Below, piece after piece: positions 15,101 to 23,400 of a stretch of 35,323 nt of DNA. The position numbers were made by a program, and so were the translations under genes. Below the pieces are notes generated by a model. It made no database searches. It saw nothing but the letters and a program-made list of their open reading frames with translations, and was not told the origin of the DNA. Origin of the DNA: Bacteroidales bacterium (GTDB lineage: Bacteria; Bacteroidota; Bacteroidia; Bacteroidales; WCHB1-69); NCBI GenBank assembly GCA_024682995.1, contig JAIKYR010000031.1, positions 1-35,323 on the forward strand, written 5' to 3'. The stretch's first letter is position 1. Every line of letters starts with the position of its first letter.

Positions 15101-16021
15101 ATGAATACAATTACGGACACGCTTACCGGCACTCCGGACCATCGAGCCGGCTTTGTCAACATCATAGGAAACCCGAACGTGGGCAAAAGCACGCTCATGA
15201 ACCAGCTGGTGGGCGAGAAAATCTCCATTATGACCTCCAAAGCGCAGACCACGCGCCACCGCATCAAGGGCATCGTGAACGGCGACAACTACCAGATTGT
15301 CTATTCCGACCTTCCCGGTGTACTCGAGCCTGCCTACATGATGCAAAAAATGATGATGCGTTTCGTGGTGGACTCACTGCAGGACGCTGATATAATCCTT
15401 TATATGGTGGATTGCGGTGAAATGAAGTATCATGCGGAACTCGTAGAGAAAATCAAATCTTTGGGGAGACCTATTATTCTAACTATTAATAAGATAGACA
15501 AATACACCGAAGAGCAGGTCGTGGAGACGGAGCAATTCTGGAAACAGTTGTTCCCAAATGCCGATGTGCTGACGGTATCGGCCCTCAAGGGGGTGCATAT
15601 CGACGAACTGCGGGAGAAAATCATTGAAAAGCTTCCGCTCTGCCCACCCTATTTCCCAAAAGATGCTTTGACCGACCGACCAATGCGCTTTTTCGTGTCG
15701 GAGCTGATTCGCGAACAGATTCTGCTGCAATACAAGAAGGAGATACCATATAGCGTGGAAGTGGTAGTGGACAGCTACAAGGAGGAGGAAGATATTATCC
15801 GCATCGGGGCCATGCTCTATGTGGAACGCGACACGCAGAAGGCCATCATCATCGGCAGCAAAGGCGCGGCCATCAAGAAGCTCGGCTCCGACGCACGCCT
15901 CTCCATCGAGGATTTCCTCCAGAAACACGTCTTCCTAGACCTGTCCGTGAAGGTGCTCAAAGACTGGCGTAACAGCGAGTTGCTGATGAAACGCTTCGGC
16001 TACGATGAGGGTGAAAGATAA
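15101..16021 (+). CDS. era: GTPase Era, 16S rRNA-binding ribosome assembly factor
   Basis: 306 residues. G domain: G1 GNPNVGKS (23-30), switch I around TTRHRIKG, G3 DLPG (70-73), G4 NKID, and G5 near SALKG. The G3 box usually reads DTPG in Era, so the Leu is a small deviation. The C-terminal KH domain is recognised by YSVEVVVDSY followed by the IIGSKGAAIKKLG loop and a C-terminal V-K-V-x-x-DW segment. Era binds the 3' end of 16S rRNA and promotes 30S maturation at the membrane/cytosol. The gene stands after its own promoter; hutI follows 39 bases downstream and may be co-transcribed. Confidence 0.96.
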   Translation: MNTITDTLTGTPDHRAGFVNIIGNPNVGKSTLMNQLVGEKISIMTSKAQTTRHRIKGIVNGDNYQIVYSDLPGVLEPAYMMQKMMMRFVVDSLQDADIILYMVDCGEMKYHAELVEKIKSLGRPIILTINKIDKYTEEQVVETEQFWKQLFPNADVLTVSALKGVHIDELREKIIEKLPLCPPYFPKDALTDRPMRFFVSELIREQILLQYKKEIPYSVEVVVDSYKEEEDIIRIGAMLYVERDTQKAIIIGSKGAAIKKLGSDARLSIEDFLQKHVFLDLSVKVLKDWRNSELLMKRFGYDEGER

Positions 16022-16060
16022 AAGGGAAAGATACTCATAAATTAAAAATACAAGTAAAAA

Positions 16061-17314
16061 ATGGCAATACTGGTAAAAAACATCAAGCAATTGGTTCAGG
16101 CTGAGCCGAAGAAGATAAAATTCCGTGCTGGAAAAGATATGCAGCACCTTCCCGTCATTGACAATGCCTATCTTTTGACAGTGGGTGACAAAATCAAGGA
16201 TTTCGGTCCGATGGAAGAGCTTTCCAAAGTCGATCTGGACAAGATAAAGGAACCGTTAGAGGTGATTGATGCCTCTGGCCGGATGGTGTTCCCGTCCTTC
16301 TGCGACTCGCACACGCATATCGTCTATGCCGGCAGCCGTGAGGTGGAATACATCGATAAAATCAAGGGCCTCAGCTATGAAGAGATAGCCAAGCGTGGCG
16401 GTGGAATCCTCAACTCCGCACAACGTCTGCACAACACTTCAGAAGATGAATTGTATGAACAGGCTTGGCAACGGCTGGAAGAGATGGCTTCCTACGGAAC
16501 GGGCGCGGTGGAAATCAAGAGCGGCTATGGTCTCTCCACGGAGGACGAGCTCAAGATGCTCCGCGTCATTCGCCGCCTCAAGGAGACCTCCCCGTTGACT
16601 ATCAAGGCCAACTTCCTCGGCGCACACGCGGTGCCATTGGCCTACAAAAACAATCCCGACGAGTATGTGGATTTGATCATCAATGAGATGATTCCGATGG
16701 TGGCCGCGGAAGATTTGGCCGACTATATCGACGTATTCTGCGACAAGGGTTTCTTCACCTGTGAGCAGACGGAGCGAATGCTGATGCAAGGTATCAAATA
16801 CGGGCTGCGGCCCAAGATCCACGCCAACGAGATGGCCTGCTCGGGCGGCATCCAGGTTGGCGTGAAGTACAACGCCCTTTCGGTGGATCATCTGGAATAC
16901 ACGGGAGATGAGGAGATTGCCGTTCTCAGAGGCAGCGAGACAATGCCTACCATCCTGCCGGGAGCCGCCTTCTTCTTGGGCATGGTGTGCGCCCCCGCTC
17001 GCAAGATGATGGAGGGCGGACTTCCTGTGGCCCTTGCCTCCGACTACAACCCGGGGTCCTGCCCGTCAGGCAACATGCAACTGGTGCTGGCCATGGGCTC
17101 CATCATGTACAAGATGCTGACGGAAGAGGCCATCAACGCCACCACCATCAACACGGCGTATGCGTTGGGCGAACATGAGACGGTGGGCACCATCACCAAG
17201 GGAAAGAAAGCCAACTTCTTCATCACCAAGCCAATGGACACCATCTATTACATGAGTTACGGCTTCGGCAGCAACAAGGTTGAGCAGTATTTTCTCAATG
17301 GGAAACGACAGTGA
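16061..17314 (+). CDS. hutI: Imidazolonepropionase
   Basis: 417 residues of the amidohydrolase superfamily. Metal ligands H84-T-H86 occur in FCDSHTHIVYAGSREVEY, the substrate Arg/Tyr segment follows, and the later motifs GAHAVPLAYK, HANEMACSGG, ALSVDHLEY and ASDYNPGSCPSGNMQ are diagnostic of HutI. It hydrolyses imidazolone-5-propionate to N-formimino-L-glutamate, the third step of histidine degradation. The other hut genes (hutH, hutU, formimidoyltransferase) are not adjacent, so here it is an isolated member of the pathway. No promoter-like TAnnTTTG is seen in the 39 bases before it. Its stop codon TGA (17312-17314) falls at the very edge of an A/T-rich repeat, so the last residues may have been set by repeat insertion. 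Confidence 0.95.
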   Translation: MAILVKNIKQLVQAEPKKIKFRAGKDMQHLPVIDNAYLLTVGDKIKDFGPMEELSKVDLDKIKEPLEVIDASGRMVFPSFCDSHTHIVYAGSREVEYIDKIKGLSYEEIAKRGGGILNSAQRLHNTSEDELYEQAWQRLEEMASYGTGAVEIKSGYGLSTEDELKMLRVIRRLKETSPLTIKANFLGAHAVPLAYKNNPDEYVDLIINEMIPMVAAEDLADYIDVFCDKGFFTCEQTERMLMQGIKYGLRPKIHANEMACSGGIQVGVKYNALSVDHLEYTGDEEIAVLRGSETMPTILPGAAFFLGMVCAPARKMMEGGLPVALASDYNPGSCPSGNMQLVLAMGSIMYKMLTEEAINATTINTAYALGEHETVGTITKGKKANFFITKPMDTIYYMSYGFGSNKVEQYFLNGKRQ

Positions 17315-17403
17315 ACAGTGGACAATTAACAATTAATAATTAATAGTGAATAGTGAACTTGGGGCGATGACATGGAACTTTTCTTAGTTTCTTAATTTCT
17401 TAG
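17313..17403. repeat. A/T-rich short repeats between hutI and the giant gene
   Basis: Two neighbouring elements. From 17313 to 17358 there is a GAACAGTGGACAATTAAC... element with runs of ATTAA and two copies of AGTGAA near its end. From 17380 to 17403 there are three tandem 8-base units, TTTCTTAG, TTTCTTAA and TTTCTTAG. The second block is bounded by GGAAC at 17374-17378 and GTTCC at 17403-17407, an inverted pair. No gene is seen in the spacer. Confidence 0.65.
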
Positions 17404-17433
17404 TTCCCCCACCTCAACAATTCAATAACGAAA

Positions 17434-17467
17434 AAAGGAGACGACCCCTTCCGGCATCGTCTCCTTT
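17434..17467. terminator. Bidirectional intrinsic terminator
   Basis: AAAGGAGACGA at 17434-17444 pairs perfectly with TCGTCTCCTTT at 17457-17467 across a 12-base loop. Read on the minus strand it follows the giant gene by 27 bases and is trailed by six T. On the plus strand it is followed by GATTTTT, so it can also end the hutI transcript. Confidence 0.85.
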
Positions 17468-17493
17468 GATTTTTCCGAATAACGTGTGTGCGC

Positions 17494-20400
17494 TTACTTC
17501 TTCACGAAGCTCTTCGTCACCACGCCCTTCTCGGTGCTGATGCGCACGAAGTACATGCCCGAAGCCAGTTCCCTCACATCCAGCTCAACCGTATTATCGC
17601 CCGCTTCAACCGTCTTCAGCAACTTGCCATACACATCATACACCTGAACATTGTTAATTATTAATTGTTCATTATTAATTATAAACTGTCCATTGTTCGG
17701 GTTAGGATAGAGGCTGGTAGCCAGTTCGTAGTCGGTGATGCCGTCAGCTAACGTGGAGAAATTAATCAGACTGGAGGCAGCCGTCTGGCCGTTTGCACAA
17801 TTCGCCACCACATATACAGCGTAGGTTGTCTGTGGCAGCAGGCCTGTAAGTACATACGGGTGTTCGCTCACTGTAACGGAGGATTCTTGTGACACACCAT
17901 TTTCTTTATAATTGATAGTCCAAGAGGTGGCGGTGCCGTTCTCCGTCCAGTTCAGTTTCACGCTGTTCTTTGTCATCTCCGTGGCCGTCAGGTTGGTAGG
18001 TTCTTGGCATCCAGTTGGCAAAGCCTCCGTGGTGAACGTCAACTCGGCAGACCAGTCGCTGCTGGCATTGTCACCGCACACAGCCTTGACCTCCACCTTG
18101 TACTCGGTTTCCGGATCAAGGTTGCCGAGTGTGTAATGATTCGTGGCTACAGGTTGCTGATTCCATGTCGTTTCACTGGTTTTTCTATATTGTAAAATCC
18201 AGGAAACAGCGTTTGTGGCATTCCAGGAAAGATCCACCGAAGAGGTGGTAATCGTGCCGACGTTCAATCCGGTGGGCACCAAGCATGCATCAGCCTGCAG
18301 CGTGGTGAACGTGAGCAGCGTACTCCAATCACTTTGTATGTTGTTAGCACAAAGCGCACGGACACGTACCTCATAGTCTGTTTGCTCCGTGAGGTTGGAC
18401 AACACGCAGTTCGGTGCACTAACATTCATAGTCTGCCAGGTGGCAGCCGCTTGAGTCTTGTAGTTCACCTCCCATTGACTAGCTCCATTAGGACTCCAGC
18501 TGATAGAAGCACTGTTGGCCGTCAAGTTGGAGTATGCCAAGTTGGTGGGCGCGTTGCAAACCACCAGCGGACGCACGGCGATGTCATCAACGCAGCAACG
18601 GTAGGCCAGCGTGGTGGATGTCGGATAAGTGTTCACCCATTTGAACGCGATACGGGCGCCAGCAGGCACGTTGGTGACATCCTGGAAAGTGACGGAATCC
18701 CGGGTTATCGTGGTGACAGGCGTGATATTGGCCACCGACACGAATGTATTGATGTCGTACGGATTCGTCACATATCCAACTTCCAAGCGCACATATGAGG
18801 CATCAGCAGTACCCATGCGTTTGGCAAAAGCAATGCTGATATTGGACAACGGCTCGCTGAATTCCGGCAATGCCACCAAAGTGGAATCCGTGGGATAAGC
18901 CTGCATCAGCAACGTGTTGGGCTCGCTGGAAGCAAATGCGTATGATGTAGAGGCAAGACGGGATATCACGTGCGGCTGCCATGCGGAAGCCTCAAAGGTG
19001 CTGTAACCGTGCCAGCAATCCGGAAGCACACCCTCTGTCTGATAGGTGGCATTTGTCGTAATGGCATCAAAGTTCTCAAGATAAGGCAGAGCTTGTGGAG
19101 CACACACCGTTTGGGCTGTGACAGCATCCGAATATGCGCTACCGTCGCTTGCGGTACAGTTCGCCATCACGGCAAATTCATACGTCGTACCCGCTTGCAA
19201 ACCGGTCACCACATACGGGTGGGTTGTCACATTCGGGAGATAGGAATACGTGCTTGTACCCGCTTCGGCATAACGCACGGTATAGCCTGCAGGAGAGGCA
19301 TTCCACGGGTCAGTCCAATCCAATGTCACCGTATTGCCAGTAACCTGAGTCACCATCAACCCTTGCGGATCGAAGCAGGCAGGAATTTCAGACACCACCA
19401 CATTATCCACATAGACAGTATTATAAGAATCCGTTCGAGATAAGAACGCTATGCATCTTCCATTACCATTGTACTGGCTGAACACCACACGTTTGGGATC
19501 AAAGATGCTGGGCAGAGGAGAAGACACCGTATCTACAGGCACAAAGGTGCTCAAGTCGTACGGATCCGTCATCACACCCACTATCAAAGAATAGTCAGCG
19601 GAAGAAGCTTTGTAGTCAAACTGTATTTGCAACGTGTTGATATTTCGGTTGAATGGCGGTGTCGTCGCCAATGTATAGCTGGTACTTCCAGAATAGAAAT
19701 ACAACGAACCCGAGGAAATATACGGATAAAGTGTAGTGGTAGAATAGGTGGTCTCTCTCTCCCAGCAATGCGGGAAAGCAGATGTTCCAGAGCCTTGATT
19801 TTCGAAGTCTTGCACATACGGCAGCGTATCAATAGGCGAGCAGTCGGTGCGGAATGAGTAAACCTGGCTCCAAGCACTGTTTTCGGTAGGGCTGCAGATA
19901 GAACGGACATATACGTCATAGTTGGTGCCCGGGGTAAGGCCGGTGATGGTGAGGCTGTCCTCGTAAGCCGTCACCGAGGTGGCACCTGCCACCAGCACGT
20001 CGGGACTGAAGCCTTCAGGACCGTAGGCCACTTCCCATTCGGTTTCACCACTGCCGTTACGCCATTTCAGGGAGGCCGAGGTCATGGTGATGTCGGTGGC
20101 CGTGAGGTTGGCCGGTTTCACACAACCCGGAGCATACGTCACCGACAGGTTGTCGATATACAACGTGGCCGCTGTCTGCACGGAACGGATAGCGATGAAC
20201 TTGCCCGTTCCGACATACGAGGTGAACGGGATGTGGAACTCGTTCCATACCGTGGTGCGGGCATTCACCGTTTCCACATGCTCAAACGTACTCATATCAT
20301 TCGGATTGCTCATCACACCCACTTCAACAGAATAGTTGATATTAGAGAATTTTCCGAAGAAGTTCAATTGCAACACATTGATATTGGCATCAAATTCAGG

Positions 20401-23400
20401 CAGAACAGCATAGTTGCTCGTTGTAGAGCTGGTGTAGAAATAGAGATAGTTGCCAATATAGACATACGAAGCGCTGTTGTTCGTATATAATGTTCCATTA
20501 CCTGTCTTGGTCCAACATTCCGGAACATTGCCCGATCCGGTGGACATATTGTCGAAATCGTGGGAATACGGTACCGGGAACGGAGCGCACGTTGTGGTGA
20601 AATTGCAGGCAAACGACCACGGAGAGGGTAATCCGTCCGGACAAATGTTGCGAACGTAGAACGTATAGTCCGTGTTGGGTTGCAGATTCTCCAAGAGGAA
20701 TGAGCCTCCCGGATTGTAGATTGTAATCGGCGTGGCCGTGTCGGGCAGGAAGCCAGGCTCGCCATATACATATTCACAACTGCTGACGTTCGGCGTGGAA
20801 TACCATACGATTTCGGCACTTTCCGATGAGACTCCGTGGACCGTGACATCCAACGGCATAAAACAACTTTCTGCCGTGTCAATCACCATATCATCTATTC
20901 TAACCGTGTTGGTCCGCTCCTTATCTCCGCACTTGATCGCGATAAAGCGGCCCGTGCCAGTATAATTGGCAAAATAGACGCTCATATCCTCCCATGTGGA
21001 CAATGTAGAAGGGCAAATGGCCTGAACCGGAACAAACGAGTTGGGATTCGCCGGATTATCCATCACACCCACCACCACTTTGTTTTCGGCGGTTGTGATT
21101 TTAGTCTTGAACGACATCTTCAATGTGGTGAGGTCGATAGAGGCGTCCAGCTCCGGCAGAATGGCTATGTCAAAATAGGTGGTTGTTGCATATAAATAGA
21201 GGGCTCCGGGAAGCGTGTTCACATTGCCAACCGCCGTATTGACATACGGATAGGTGGTCGTGGTGCCACTGTAATATTTGCTCCAACAGTCAGGCAGATT
21301 TGTGTAACGGCTAACACTTCCATCGAAATTCTCTGTATAAGGAATAGTCGTTATGGCATTGCAAAGAGTGGTGGTCGTAATCTCATCTGTATAGGCGCTT
21401 TCATCACCATAGCCGCACACAGATTTGATTTTGAACTGATAGATGGTACCGACATTCAACCCATGAAGCGTGTAAACCGTATCCGTAATACCCGGAACAG
21501 ATGTCCACTGGGAAACGGTGTCCTCTTTGTATGCGATTTCCCATTCCGTTTCCATAGCACCCGGGCTCCAAGAAAGCGTGATGGATGTCTGGGTCTGTTC
21601 TTCTACCGACACATTCACCGGTTTGTAGCAAGTGTGGATTTGGTCCAATGTAAAATTATCCAAATACATATTTGAAGTTATATTCGTGCCACCAAACTTA
21701 AAAGCGAGGAAACGGCCCGTGCCGGTATAGTTGGTGAATTCCACCAATTTCTCTTCCCACGTGTTCGTGGTGCTCACCTGAATTGTATCATACGGAACAA
21801 AAGTGTTGATATTCATGGAATCCGTCATGAATCCAATCATCAACATATAAGATGTGCTACTGCTTCTTACACGGAAAGTGGCAGCCAAACTCGAGATGTT
21901 GAAAGAATCGTCGATTCTGGGCGTGGCAAGAAAGTTCGAGTAGTACGTGTAATCGGATTGGCCACTCTGCGTACCACTGCTGAAATACACGGAAGCGGGT
22001 GCGGAGAAGTTTGTAGTAGTCAAATACGGATAGTAATTGTACGTGCCCGTGTTGGTGCAGCCATGCGTCCAACAGGTGGGATGCACATTGGAACCCGTTC
22101 CATACGTATCGAAATTGTCGGTGAATGGCAGCGTGGAGATGATACCGCACTCTGTCATAAACGAATATTCCAACGACCAGGGACTCGCACTGCCCATACC
22201 GCAGTCGGCCTGTACCTGGACAGTGTAATTCGTGGAGGGTATCAGGTTGGCAACCGGACAGTTGCTCGTGGTCAGCCCACTATATTCCGTCCAAGCCGCA
22301 TCATCATCGTTTGTAGGCTTTATGCGCAAGGTCCAGGATGACACATCGGGATTAGATTGCCAGGCAACATCCACACTCGTGGTCGTGGTATTGCTGAACG
22401 TCACATTTTCCGGTCTTGGGCAGTCGTTCGTGAAATCCAAGTTCAATTCATCAATATAATACAGGCCGGTACCGGTCGTGTTCAAACGGAAAGCGATATG
22501 GCGGTTGAAGCCTGTGGTCTGCACACTGTCGAAGCGGACTTCCACAAACTGATGTGAACCTGTAGCCGTAGGTACTGTATGAACCAATTCGAAGGTGGAG
22601 GTGTCAAACGGATTGCTCATGACACCAATCTCCAGATTGCCAGAAGTGACAGCCACCTGGTAAGCCCAGAAATTGAGGGTCAAGCTCTCTATATTGGCAT
22701 TGATCGGCGGGGTGGCCGCCCATGCGTTTTTACTGCTGAAACGCAAGGCCGCAGCGCCATCATGTGCATACGAAGTGGAGGTGTAAACCGACGGATAGGT
22801 CAGCGTGGCAGAGGAGGCATACGCCAGCGGACGGGTCCAGCAGTCCAGATAAGCATTATTGGCATAGGTGTTGAAATCCTGCACATACGGCACATCCAGC
22901 ACATCCGAGCACACGGTGGTGAATTCCTCCTCGAAGCAATAGGGGCTTACTCCGCTGGCACATGTCATCCTCACCTTGAATTTATACTTGTTGTCGTCGA
23001 TAAGGCCCGTAACCGTATATGTGGTATCGGTAATGTTGGTGATTTCCACCCAAGTGGCCGCCGGGTCTTCCGCATCAAGGTAGGCCAATGTATAAGAGAG
23101 GGGCGTGCTGCCGGCAGGCGCATTCCATGAACAGGAAATGCTGTTGTCACTACCATTTGTCTGCACCAGATTCTCCGGCATGGAACATCCTGGTATAGTG
23201 ACCGTCAAGTTGTCGATGAAAATTCCATTGTACCCATACGATGATCCCATAGGTGGCTTGGCTACTATAAAGGCAATGTAGCCGGCCGGGCCATTGTAAT
23301 TGGCCAACGACAAGGTGTACTCTTCATAATTCGTGGTTGTATTTTCAAGAGAATCCAATGGAATAAAAGTATTAAAGTCCACGGGATCTGTCACGATACC

